From the NCBI GenBank assembly GCA_963383645.1, contig OY726573.1:19841158-19905157 (forward strand): a stretch of 64,000 nt of DNA. Direction: 5' to 3'. The notes beneath the pieces were generated by a model. That model saw only the letters and a program-made list of their open reading frames with translations. It did not search any database and was not told the DNA's origin. The position numbers were made by a program, and so were the translations under genes. Origin of the DNA: Muscardinus avellanarius (Eukaryota > Chordata > Mammalia > Rodentia > Gliridae). Shown here in pieces: positions 53,905 through 63,766 of the stretch (its first letter is position 1; every line of letters begins with the position of its first letter).

Positions 53905-56900
53905 GTAACTGGGAAACCCAGGGACATTGTATCTCCGAGCTATACTTCCAGCCCTGTTTTTACTTTTTATTTTGAAACAGGGTCTCAATAAATTGCTGAG
54001 AGCCTCACTAAGTAGCTGAGGCTGGCCACAAACCTGTGATCCTCCTGTCTCCGCCTCCCAGGCACTGGGATTACAGGTATGTGCCACCATGCCTGGCTCT
54101 TTTATCATTAATTCAACCCCTGAGTCTGCCAGGTGTCTAAATCGACTCTAACATGTTCAGACACAAGGGTATTGTGTCACTTTCTCAAAGGGCTATTGCC
54201 CAGAACCTCCTGAGCTGCTTCCTTCTGAGTTTGTTATTCTGTGGGTCTGCTGTGTGTGATCCTGAGGGTTCATTTTTTTTTTTTTTTCTCTTGGTTGAGT
54301 CTCATTCTTCTTTCTGGACACACTCACTCTGGTTGCCCCATTGTCTAATAGCTTTTTGGAAAAGGCAACATGAACTTTGCCAGTGTGAAAATGACTTTCT
54401 TCTGCCTTCTCACAGTATGTGAGAGAGTGCTGACTTATGAGTTAGAAGCCTCAAGACTGTTGAGGGCACTGACCCTTGTGACTTCCAGTATGGTTGTTGA
54501 CTCAGTTCCACTCTGAGTTTTGGTCTTTTGTGAGAAAATTCTCTTCTCCCTGGAAGTAGGAACTTAGATGCTCTTTCACCTCATTATAGAGAAATTTCTT
54601 TATGGCATACTCTCATCCATTGTGTAGGTTATTCAGTCTTTAAATCCATATCCTTCAGTTTGGGGAAATTATCTTGAACTATTCTTTCTTTTAAAATTTC
54701 TCCCTATATTTTTCGTGTTCTTTCTGAAACTCATATTACTTGGAAGTTGTACTTCCTTGGCCAGTCCCCTGATTTCCTTTCTCTTTTCTCTTTCTGTTTC
54801 TATCGTTTTGTCTCTTTGCTCTACTTTCTAGGCTAATCTTTAGTTACCTTTATCTTCCAACTTTATTCTAAAGATTTTCATTTTTTGGTGATTTTTTTCT
54901 TTCTTTTTTTCTTTTTCCTTCTTTTTTTTTTTTTTTCTTCCCAATACTGGGGATGGAATCCAGGGGCATTCTAACTCTGAGCTACACCCCCTGCCCTATT
55001 TTTTATTCTTTATTTTGAGACGGTCTCACGAAGTAGCTGAGGCTGTCCTCGAAACCTCTGGTCTCAGCCTCCCAAATGCTGGGATTACAAGCATGTGCCA
55101 CCACACCCAGCTTTATCCTTTATTTTGAAATAGGGTCTGAGTTGCAAAGGGCCTCACTAAATAGCTAAGGCTGTCCACAAACCAAGATCTCCCACCTAAG
55201 CCTCCTGAATGCTGGGATTACAAGGGTAATCCACACCCAGCTTGTTAATAATTTTTTAAAGTGTTAAAATTTTCCTTAATATTTTCTTTTTAGTAATTGT
55301 GTCTTGTTCTCTTGTGGTTACAATCTTTTAAATCTGATACTGAGTGGTGGTGGTTGCATAACTACATCAAGACCCACTGAGTTACACTTACCAGGGTAAA
55401 TTTATTGTAAGTCAAATTTTAATAAAGCTAGTATTAAAATAATTTTAAGTCAGTCATGGTGGCACAGGTGTATAATCCCAGTACTTGGGAGACTGAGACA
55501 AGAGGATTGTAGGTTGGAGGGCAGCCTCAAGAAGTGAGACTCATCAACCTACTGATAACCTGTTTTAAAATAAAAATAAGAGCTGGGCATGGTGGCGCAC
55601 ACTTGTAATCCCAGCGCTTGGGAAGCTGAGACAGGAGGATTGCACAGGTTCGAAGCCAGCCTCAGCTACTTGGTGAGGCTTTCAGCAACTTAGTGAGACC
55701 CTGTTTCCAATTAAAGTATAAAATAGGTCTGGGAGTATATTCTGGATGTAGAAAAGCCTCTGGGTTCCACCCCCAGAACCACAAAAGAAAAATAATAAAA
55801 ATAAGCCAGGCATAGTGGCATATGCTTGTAATCCCAGTACTTGAGGGACTGAGAAAGAAGGATCACAAGTTTATGGCTAGCCTCAGCTACTTAGTGAGTT
55901 ACTTTGAAACTTAGCTAAACCCTGTTTCAAAATAAAGTATAAAAATAGAAGGGGGGGGGGGCTGGGCTGGGCGTGGTGAAATGTTTATAATCCCAGATCC
56001 CAGTGCTTGGGAGTCTGAGACAAGAGGATCACAGGTTCAAGGACAGTCTCGGCAAGTAATGAGACTCATCAGCCTAGTGAGACCCTGTTTTCAAATAAGA
56101 AATTAAAAATCGGGCTGGGGTATAGCTTGAAGGTAGAATGCCTCTGAGATCAATCCCCAGTACTACAAAAAATAATAGATCTGGGGGTGTAGCTCAGAGG
56201 AAGAATGCCCCTGGGTTTAATCCCCATTACTGAAAAATAAATGAATAAATGAATAAATAAAATATATAAATAAATAATAAAATAGGGGTGGGGGTTGATC
56301 CAGGTAGAATGCCCCTAGTACTACACACATTCAATCCTCCCACAAAATCTTTAGAAACATTTTTTTCTGAAAATATGAATCATTCTTTAGAAGTTTTCTT
56401 CTCTTTGCATATTTTTTCTTTTCTCATAGCTTCTTTTTCTGTGTTTCATATTAAGACTTTTACCAAATTTCTAGCAGTTCTGGGCTGCTCACTCACTAAA
56501 AAATAAGGGATTTGGTGGCATACCCCTATAATCCCAGTACTTGGGAGGCTGAGACAGAGGATCACAGGTTCAAAGACAGCCTCAGCAGTTTAGCAAGATT
56601 TTTAGCAAATAGGGAGACCCTGTTTCAAAATATTTTTTTTGGTACCGAGGATTGAATGTAGAGGGATTCTACCTCCAAGTGCCCCCAGCCTTATTTTATT
56701 TTTTATTGGAAACAGCATTTTGCTAAATTGCGGGGGCTGACTTCAAATCTGTGATCCTCTTGTCTCAGCCTCCAAGTACTGGGATTACAAGTGTGTACCA
56801 CCAGGCCCAGGTTAAAAAAAAAAAAAATTGATAAGGTCTGGGGTGTAGCTAGGAGATAGAATGTCTCTGGGTTCAATCCCTAGTGCCAAAAGAAAAAAAA

Positions 56901-58420
56901 GGAAAATAAAAAAGACTAAAACTCTGATTATTTGTGTGTCTGGACCAGTGAACATTACTGTAAGATGAATTGGCCGGACTCTTTTACTGAGAGATTCCCC
57001 TGCCAGTGTCTACAGCCCTTTTCCCTTAGGCTTATCAGGCACATTGCAGAAGACTCTTCAAGTCTCCTTCCTAGAAGGGTGTAGGACTGGCTGCTAGCAT
57101 TCTGGGAGCCCTGAGGGAAGATCTAGTCTTTACATATTTAGTAACTAGACACCAGTCCCCCCTGTTTCAGTGTGATGTTCTCACTTTGAGCTATATCTGT
57201 TATTTCCTGGTCCATACTCTATACTACTGTCCAGAGAATCAACTCCCAGGCTTCTGTCAAGACTAGGGAGGGGAACTGCCTTTTTCATGTCATTCTGAGG
57301 ATTGAACCCAGAGACATTCCACCCCCGAGGTACACTGCCAGCCCCTTTTTGAAACTTTGTTTGTTTTACAATGGAAGTTAAACCTAGGGGCAGTCTACCC
57401 CTAACCCTTATTTTAGTTTTTGTTTGAAATAGTATCTTCCTAGGTTGCAGAGAGTCTCACAAGTACGGGGATCACAGGTATGTGCCATCATGCCCAGCTC
57501 CCAGCCCTTTTAAAAAATCTTTTGTTTTGAAACAGGGTTTTGCTAAATTGCTGAGCGTCTCCCTGATTTGCTGAGACTGGTCTCAGCCCTGCGATCCTCC
57601 TGTCTGAGCCTCCCAAGTACTGGGATTATAGGTATGTGCCACCACGCCTGGCTATTATTTTTTATTTTTATTTGGGCTTCTTTTATTTCCACTTGAGTTG
57701 TGGACATACTTATGACAGTCACCTCAAATTTTCATCTTTTTGTTGTTGTCACTGGGGATTGAATCCAGGTGCATTCTACCTCTGAGCTATACCCCCAGCC
57801 CTACTTTTTATTTTTGAAATTTAATTAATTAATTTGTTTGTTTGTTTTACAGTACTGGGAATGGAACCCAGGGGCATTCTACCTCCGAGCTGCAACCCCA
57901 GCCCTATTTTTTATTCTTTATTTTGAAACAGGGTCTCACTGAGTTGTAAAGGGCCTCGCTAAGCACCTGAGGCTGTTCGTGAATCACAATCCTCTGGTCT
58001 CAGCCTCCCGAAAGCTGGAATTACAAGCCTGGGCCACAACGCCAGGCTTTATTTTTTTATTTTGAAACAGGATCTCACTAAGTTGTGGATGGCCGCACTA
58101 AGTTGCTGAGGCTAGTCACAAACCTGTAATCTTCCTATTTTAGCCTCCCAAGTATGCGTCACCACTACTAGCCTATTATTTATTGATTTTATTGATTTAT
58201 TGCAGTAATGGAGATGGAACCCAGGGGCATTGTACCTCCGAGCTACACACCCAGCCCTATATTTTAGTCTTTTTATATTTTTGAAATAGGGTCTCACTGA
58301 GTTGTGAAAGACCCTGCTAAGTAACTGAAGCTGTCCGCAAACCTCAATCCTCAGGTCTCAGCCTCCCCATTGCTGAGATTACAAGTGTGTGCCACCATGT
58401 CTGGCTCTATTTCTTCTTTC

Positions 58421-58459
<39 letters not shown>

Positions 58460-58629
58460 TTTTGCAGTACTGGGTATGGAACCCAGGGGCATTCTAGCTC
58501 TGAGCTATAAACTAGTTCTATTTTTTATTCTTTTTTTTTTTTTTTTTTTGCGGTACTGGGAATGGAACTCAGGGGCATTCTATTGCTGAGCTACACCCCC
58601 AGCTCTATTTTTATTCTTTTTTTAAATAT

Positions 58630-58660
<31 letters not shown>

Positions 58661-60748
58661 TTTTGGCGGTACTGGGGTTCCTGGAAGCCCTTCTACCTCT
58701 GGGCTACACTCCCAGACCTATTTTTTATATTTTTTTATTTGGAAACAGGGTCTCAAGCCAGCGAGTGTGGCTCCGAACCAGCGCAATCCTCCTGTCCCTG
58801 CCTCCCAAGCGCGGGGATTACAAGCGTGCGCCACCACGCCCGGCTATTCTTTATTTTGAAACAGGATCTCACTGAGTTACTGAGGCTGGCTGAGAACCAT
58901 GACTCTCCCATCTCTGCCTCCCAAATGCTGGGATTACAAGTATGCTCTATCACACCTGACTCCTATTTTTTTATTTTTTAAATGGCCTAAGTTACTGTGC
59001 CCTGGCCTCAAACTTGCAATCTTTTCGGTCTCAGCAACCACTACTCCTGGCTGCAAGTTGGCATTTATTATGAGCTTTTCCCTCTGGCTTCTGTTTAGTG
59101 AAGTTAAGTTTTTTATTTGTTTGTTTTGCAGTTCTGAAGAGTGAACCCAGGGGCATTCCACCTTCAACCTACACCCCCAGCCCTACCTTGTGTCTTCTCC
59201 ACTGCAAAGGATTTGGTCCAGGGATGTAGCTCGATGGTAGAGAGTGCTTGCCTAATGTTTGTGAGGCCCTGGGTTGATCCTTGGTACTGTAAAAAAGAAA
59301 AAAACAGACCAGGCATAGTGACACACATCTGTAATTCTGGTAGTTAGGAGGCTCACAGGTTCAAAGCCAGCCCCAACTTAGCCTGTCAGCAACCTAGTGA
59401 AACCCAGTTTCAAAATAAAAAATAAAATAGGGCTGGAGATGTAGGACAACCCTAGGTTCAATAGAAAAAAAAAGAAGAAAGGAAGGAAGATGATGTTACT
59501 ACTTAGGATTTCATGGTTTCTGGTCTTCTCTTATTCAAGGCCTCTTTTCTCTGATTCTTCAAGTTCTCTTCTAGTGCATTGCCAGCACGTGGGTCTCTTC
59601 TGTTGTTAGGTAACTTCACTCAGTTTCCCTGATTGGGTCCGATCAAAGTTCAACCAGGTAGCCTGGTGTGATGGCAGATGCTTGTAATCCCAGCATTTGG
59701 GAGGCTGAGACCGGAGGATTGCGTTTTGCAGGCAGCCTCGGCTTCTTAGTGAGATCCTCCACAACTTAGTGAGACCCTGTTTCAAAATAAAGAATAAAAA
59801 ATTGGCAGTGGGTATAGCTCAGAGGTCAAATGCCCCTGGGTTCCATCCCCAGACACACACACACACACACAAAAAAAAGTTCAACCAGGCATCCCTTTTG
59901 AACATTATACTTTGATTAGTGTATTCTTTGATCCTACTAACTTTGTGGATACTCTTGTCAGGTTGAATAGAGACAAAGAGAATGCTGGGATCTTTACCTC
60001 ACCTCACTTCTAAGCAATCTGCTCCCATCCTGTATTCATACCCATGCTTTTTGGGCCCAAATGCAGGAATATGCATTTTAAACATTGCATTATGTAGAGA
60101 TCTGTGATGGAATAGATGGAGGGCTACAGCATCTGTCATGAAACTCAATGGGATATTTTCATATTCACTGAGCAGAAAAATACAGAAAAGTTTTAAAGAC
60201 GAGAGAAGCTTCCTTGGAAAGGAGGCAGAAGCCACCACAGTGTTTCATGGAGAGGAGGTCTGTGAGTGTGCATATCAGCAGGACAGAAGCCACATGAGGT
60301 AGGGGTTGAAATATGGGAGAGGCACAGCGGCTGGAGAGGAAGGTCTTATTCGATGTGACAGGAAATTGGGTCAGAACAGCAGAGGCTGCAGACCAGAAGG
60401 GAGCCAAAAACAAGGTTTTCACTGCTTATGGCTTCATGGTGTTGAACTCTAATCATGTGTTCCTTATCCAGGCAGCAGTCTGTGAGTTTGGTAATATTTG
60501 CTCCATTATTCAGTTTAAGAAACTGACTTAAGCCGGGTGTGGTGGCGCACGCGTGTAATGCCTGCGCTTGGGAGGCTGAGACAGGAGGATTGCACAGGTT
60601 CGAAGCCAGCCTTAGCTACTTAGTGAGGCTCTCAGCAACTTAGTGAGACCCTGTTTCCAAATAAAGTATAAAAATAGGTCTGGGAGTATAGCCCGGAGGT
60701 AGAAAAGCCCCTGGGTTCTACCCCAAGTACCACCAAAAAAAAAAAAAA

Positions 60749-60796
<48 letters not shown>

Positions 60797-61417
60797 AACT
60801 GACTTAATACAAACTTGTGTAAGATCACACAGCTGGTTAAGGACCAAGCAGGATTCAAAACAAATCCCATTTTGTACCAGGTTCCCCATGTGGCCCCAAC
60901 ATAGGCAAGGGATAAAGTAGATTATTGTTAAAGGTTAATGAAAGCAGGGTCATGAAGCAGGTTAACCAAGTTAGCTCTAAAGAGTATCCAAAGAGGTAAG
61001 TGTGGTGGTGCATGCTTATAATCCCAGTATTTGGGAGGCTGAGACAAGAAGACTGTAGGTTCTTGGCCAGCCTCAGCTACTTAGTATGGCCCTCTGCAAC
61101 TTAGTGAGACCCTGTTTCAAAAATAAAGAACAAGAGCTGGGCGTGGTGGCACATGCTTGTAATCCTAGCATTCGGGGAGGCTGAAACCAGTGGATCATGG
61201 TTCGCCGACAGCCTCAGCTACTTAGGCCCTCCGCAACTTAGTGAGACCTGGTTGGTTTCAAAATAAAGAATAAAAATAGGGCAGGGGTGTGGCTTGGAGG
61301 TTAAATGCCCCGGGGTTCCATCCCCAGACCCGCAAAAAAAAAAAAAAAAAAAAAAAAAATTGGCCTGGAGGTGTAGCTCAGAGATTGAACTGGGTTCAAT
61401 CCCCAGTACCACAAAAA

Positions 61418-61464
<47 letters not shown>

Positions 61465-63766
61465 ATGAATAAATAAATAATAGTATCCAATGCGTGTTTA
61501 AAAGCCAGGCATAGTGGTGCAGACCTGTAATCTCAGGATTTGGGAGGCTGACACAAGAGGATCTCAGGTTTGAGGCCAGCCTCAGCTAATAGTGAGACTC
61601 TCAACAACCTAGTAAGACCGTGTTTCAAAACAAAATATAAAAAGGGCTGGGGACTGGGCATGGTGGTGCATGCTTGTAATCCCAAAATTTGGGAGGCTGA
61701 GACCGGAGGATCACAGGTCACGGACAGCATCAGCTACTTAGCGAGGCCCTATGCAACTCAGTGAGGCCCTGTTTCAAAAAAAAAAAAAGATAAAAAGACT
61801 AAAAAATAGGGCTGAGGGGAGAGGTACCATGCCCCTGGGTTCCATCCCCAGTACAAGAAAAGAAAAAAAAAAAAAAAAAAGGCTGGGGTATGAGGTGCTA
61901 CTTTGTTCTATATTTGGTGCTATACAATCCCTTGCAAAACTTTGCAGTAGATGCGTTCTGAAATTATTTGGTGGGGAAATTACTCTTTTGGAGGAGATAT
62001 GAGATGATAAAATTGTGTATATATGTATATTTGTATTCATATGTCCTATAAAGTACAGAGAGTTACTACCTTGAATTTATTTGCCCTTTTTTCTTTTTTT
62101 TTTTCTTCTTCTTTTTTTTTTCAGTCAGTACTGGGGATTAAACCCCAGGGGTATAGGGCTATTCTACTTGGAGCCACATGCGTCTTTTTTTTTTTTTTGT
62201 ACTGGGGGTAAAACCCAGGGGCATTCTACCATTTTATATTTTTTATTTAGAAACAGGGTCTTACTAAGTTGCTGAGGTTGGCCTTGAACCTGTGATCTTC
62301 TTCCTCTTTTAGCCTCCCTGGGATTACAGGCATATTTTACCATGCCCAGGTTTATTTCATTTTCTTTCTTTTTTGCAGTACTGGGGATTGAACCCACGGG
62401 CATTCTACCTCCAAAGTACACCCCCAGCCTTATTTTTTATTCTTTTTTTGTGTGGTGCTGGGGATTGAACCCAGGGGGCATTTTACCTCCAAGCTATACC
62501 CCAGCCCAATTTTTTTTATTCTTTATTTTGAAACAGGATCTCACTAAATTGCAGAAAGCCTCTCTAAGTAGGTGAGGCTGGCTGTGAACCCCTATCCTCC
62601 TTTCTTAGCCTTCCAAATACTGGGATTACAAGCATGTGTCACCACACCTGGGGTTCCTGGAAGCCCTTCTACCTCTGGGCTACACTCCCAGACCCATTTT
62701 ATATTTTTATTTGGAAACAGGGTCTCCTAAGCCAGCGCATGCGGCTGGCTTCGAACCTGCGTGATCCTCCTGTCTCTGCTTCCCAAGCGCGGGGATTACA
62801 AGCGTGTGCCACCATGCCTGGCTTATTCTTTATTTTAAAACAGGGTTTAAGCTGGGCGTGGTGGCGCACGCTTGTAATCCCCGCGCTTGGGAGGCTGAGA
62901 CAGGAGGATCGTGCAGGTTCGAAGCCAGCCTCAGCTAGTGAGGCTCTTAGCAACTTAGTGAGACCCTGTTTCCAAATAAAATATAAATATGTCTGGGAGT
63001 ATAGCCCGGAGGTAGAAAGCTCCTGGGTTCCACCCCCAGTACCACCAAAAACAAAAACAAAAAGAAAACAAAACACAGGGTTTAAGTAGCTGAGGCTGGC
63101 TGTGAACCTATGATTCTCCTGTCTCAGCCTCCCAAGTACTGGGATTACAAGTGTGCACCACCACTCCCAGATCTATTCTTTATTTTGAAGCAGGGTCTCA
63201 CTAAGTTGCGGAGGTCCTCACTACTTGCTGAGGCTGGCTGTGAACTTTTGATCCTCCTGTCTCAGCCTCTCAAGTACTAGGATTACATATATAGACTCTT
63301 TTCTCTGCCACCAAAACAATTAAATAAAATGCAAAGTCACTAGTCTTAAAAGTGATAATAACAGGTCGCCAGGCGTGGTGACACACACTTGTAATCCCCA
63401 CGCTTGGGAGGTGGAGAAAGGAGGATCGCGCAGGTTCAAAGCCAGCCTCGATGGCTTAAGAGACCCTGTTTCCAAATAAAAATATAAAAAACAGGTGTCT
63501 GGGAGTATATCCTGGAGGTAGAAGGGTTTCCAGGAACCCCAGTACCACCAAAAAAAAAAAAAAAAAAAAAAAAGATAATAACTGCAGCAGACCTGATTTT
63601 CTTGTGCCTCTAATCTTATAGGCCTTTGCCCAGTTTGATGCTGAGGGTGATGGTACAGTTGATGCTGAGAACATGTTGGAAGCTCTCAAGAATTCCAGTG
63701 GAGCTAATCTTCAAGGCGAGCTGAGTCACATCATCAGACAGCTACAGGCCTGCTCTCTTGTTCCAG
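41773..63766 (+). CDS. ZZEF1: ZZEF1, N-terminal two coding exons (partial gene)
   Basis: ZZEF1 is a very large protein (about 2,960 residues in human) named for an EF-hand and two ZZ zinc fingers, with a DOC-like domain between; its ZZ fingers have been linked to histone H3 tail binding. Only exon 1 (41773-42126, 118 codons) and exon 2 (63622-63766, 145 bp) are here. The protein starts MGNAPSNSSEDE, a good N-myristoylation signal (Gly2, Ser6). Residues 20-60 are Ala/Pro-rich, then CESLVSRHHGALLRWLEERL and VTLEQFRELLEARGAGCSGE lead into the EF-hand of exon 2. Identity is from remembered human protein, near-identical over both exons. The intron between them is 21,495 bp. Confidence 0.97.
42127..45235 (+). 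other. ZZEF1: ZZEF1 intron 1, part 1: scattered SINEs and unique sequence
   Basis: Solitary plus ID halves lie at 42516-42578 and 43068-43138. Minus SINEs are at 42619-42808, 42809-42926 (B1 half), 43303-43442, 43484-43664 and 44742-44908. Plus SINEs are at 43822-44034 and 44288-44461. 42127-42510, 44035-44287, 44462-44740 and 44909-45235 hold nothing coding; 45100-45200 (ccattggccaagtttagtca) resembles an old mammalian interspersed repeat whose family I cannot name. Confidence 0.65.
45236..46340 (+). mobile_element. Plus SINE followed by a stacked nest of four plus SINEs
   Basis: A single plus SINE covers 45236-45412. Then element A has its B1 half at 45427-45568 and its ID half at 46201-46270. 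Inside A, element B has its B1 half at 45572-45708 and its ID half at about 46118-46195. Inside B are two tandem type 2 SINEs, 45711-45875 and 45890-46105. Every insertion is at the A-rich linker between B1 and ID and in the same orientation. An AAAT repeat (46270-46307) and GGAA repeat (46308-46340) follow. Confidence 0.8.
46361..46597 (-). mobile_element. B1-dID SINE (type 1) with 13-bp target duplication
   Basis: Minus SINE at 46374-46584 flanked by AAATATGGGCCTT at 46361-46373 and 46585-46597, a perfect duplication. Confidence 0.9.
46598..48051 (+). other. ZZEF1: ZZEF1 intron 1, part 2
   Basis: Plus SINEs at 46673-46850, 47157-47382 and 47696-47868 (type 2); a minus SINE at 47498-47654. 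A CA repeat (47387-47440) and a TTCC/TTTC repeat (47449-47492) lie between the opposed elements. 46861-47155 is unique. Confidence 0.68.
47988..48645. mobile_element. Minus SINE split by two plus SINEs, 14-bp target duplication
   Basis: The outer minus SINE lies at 47988-48065 and 48529-48645. A plus type 2 (48068-48258, truncated at its start) and a plus type 1 (48293-48484) with a CA-repeat tail (48485-48528) sit inside. GTGTCTTACTCAGT is repeated at 48052-48065 and 48529-48542, so the pair probably arrived as one event or one inside the other. Confidence 0.8.
48646..51525 (+). other. ZZEF1: ZZEF1 intron 1, part 3
   Basis: Minus SINEs at 48905-49098 and 50315-50508; plus SINEs at 49326-49505, 49768-49975, 50099-50215 and 50540-50690. 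A TTTG repeat lies at 50375-50407. 48646-48904, 49510-49760 and 50695-51485 are single-copy with no exon signal I can support. Confidence 0.65.
51526..51720 (-). mobile_element. B1-dID SINE, palindrome-type
   Basis: Minus element with ggggttcttggaagccctt in the ID half and the shortened B1 half (tcttaagccggagaggctgg). A long CTTT-rich stretch precedes it. I did not find a target duplication. Confidence 0.8.
51721..53010 (+). other. ZZEF1: ZZEF1 intron 1, part 4: nested plus SINEs
   Basis: 51721-52140 is unique. A plus SINE B1 half lies at 52144-52258; a palindrome-type plus SINE at 52262-52438 with a CAA repeat tail (52436-52468) follows, with AAAAATAAAATC on both sides as target duplication. 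A plus type 1 at 52496-52675 is also inside; the outer ID half is at 52695-52757. A plus SINE at 52773-53000 has an internal duplication of its B1 start. Confidence 0.7.
53011..55445 (+). other. ZZEF1: ZZEF1 intron 1, part 5
   Basis: A decayed full-length ID (minus) lies at 53322-53402. Minus SINEs at 53425-53607, 53610-53818, 53905-54096, 54935-55115 and 55116-55243. A GT repeat covers 53852-53902. 54097-54934 and 55244-55400 look like pieces of one old L1-type element (gaaattatcttgaactattc, cttatttccaacttt-like text), broken by the two SINEs; this is a low-confidence reading. Confidence 0.55.
55446..56900 (+). mobile_element. Stack of nested plus SINEs and ID halves
   Basis: Plus B1 or full SINE segments at 55447-55575, 55580-55790 (type 2), 55805-55950 and 55964-56175, followed by orphan plus ID halves at 56178-56238 and 56283-56325 that belong to the earlier segments. 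56331-56500 is unique. A plus SINE at 56508-56632 and 56824-56900 is split by a minus SINE at 56636-56813. Confidence 0.65.
56901..59190 (+). other. ZZEF1: ZZEF1 intron 1, part 6: minus SINE run
   Basis: 56901-57280 is unique. Minus elements at about 57286-57345, 57355-57500, 57505-57652, 57742-57815, 57845-58052, 58053-58170, 58195-58408; a TTTA repeat 58421-58463; ID halves 58464-58525 and 58545-58610; a TTTA repeat 58627-58662; a palindrome-type SINE 58664-58845; B1 halves 58846-58961 and 58985-59052; an ID half 59125-59185. The order shows repeated same-orientation nesting. Confidence 0.62.
59203..59300 (+). mobile_element. Full-length ID element
   Basis: Plus strand: ccagggatgtagctcgatgg, agagtgcttgcctaatgttt and ggccctgggttgatccttgg, then an A-rich tail. 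It retains the tRNA-like centre and A box region and is the best-kept full-length ID in the window. Confidence 0.8.
59301..60516 (+). other. ZZEF1: ZZEF1 intron 1, part 7
   Basis: Plus SINEs at 59308-59470 and 59662-59850, the latter with a CA-repeat tail (59851-59870). 59490-59655 and 59880-60516 are single-copy; I see no exon. Confidence 0.65.
60517..60806 (+). mobile_element. B1-dID SINE (type 2) with GAAA tail and 14-bp target duplication
   Basis: Plus SINE at 60531-60736, A-tail, then a pure GAAA repeat at 60751-60798. AAGAAACTGACTTA is present at 60517-60530 and 60793-60806; the GAAA repeat has grown from the start of the second copy. Confidence 0.88.
60807..62647 (+). other. ZZEF1: ZZEF1 intron 1, part 8
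   Basis: Plus SINEs at 60993-61132 with its ID half at 61363-61412, split by 61138-61335 and its poly-A; an AAAT repeat at 61416-61480; plus SINEs at 61503-61648 and 61653-61880. 61886-62100 is unique. Minus SINEs lie at about 62120-62170 with 62230-62345, 62187-62228, 62372-62435 and 62445-62647, again nested. Confidence 0.62.
62648..63353. mobile_element. SINE group upstream of ZZEF1 exon 2
   Basis: A minus palindrome-type SINE lies at 62648-62822. It is followed by a minus B1 half split by a plus type 2 SINE at 62846-63055 (resuming 63075-63170), and a minus B1 half at 63173-63290. Confidence 0.72.
63354..63582 (+). mobile_element. Palindrome-type SINE just upstream of ZZEF1 exon 2
   Basis: Plus element at 63363-63573 with a 24-base A-tail; GATAATAAC at 63354-63362 and 63574-63582 is the target duplication. 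It contains gggtttccaggaacccc at 63525-63541. Its tail ends 48 bp before the exon 2 acceptor. Confidence 0.9.
63622..63766 (+). CDS. ZZEF1: ZZEF1 exon 2 (EF-hand)
   Basis: 145 bp between taatcttatag and CCAG|gtaagg. It reads AFAQFDAEGDGTVDAENMLE, then ALKNSSGANLQGELSHIIRQ and LQACSLVP. The calcium-loop positions 1, 3, 5, 7 and 9 are D, E, D, T, D; position 12 is N where Glu is usual. Confidence 0.97.
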
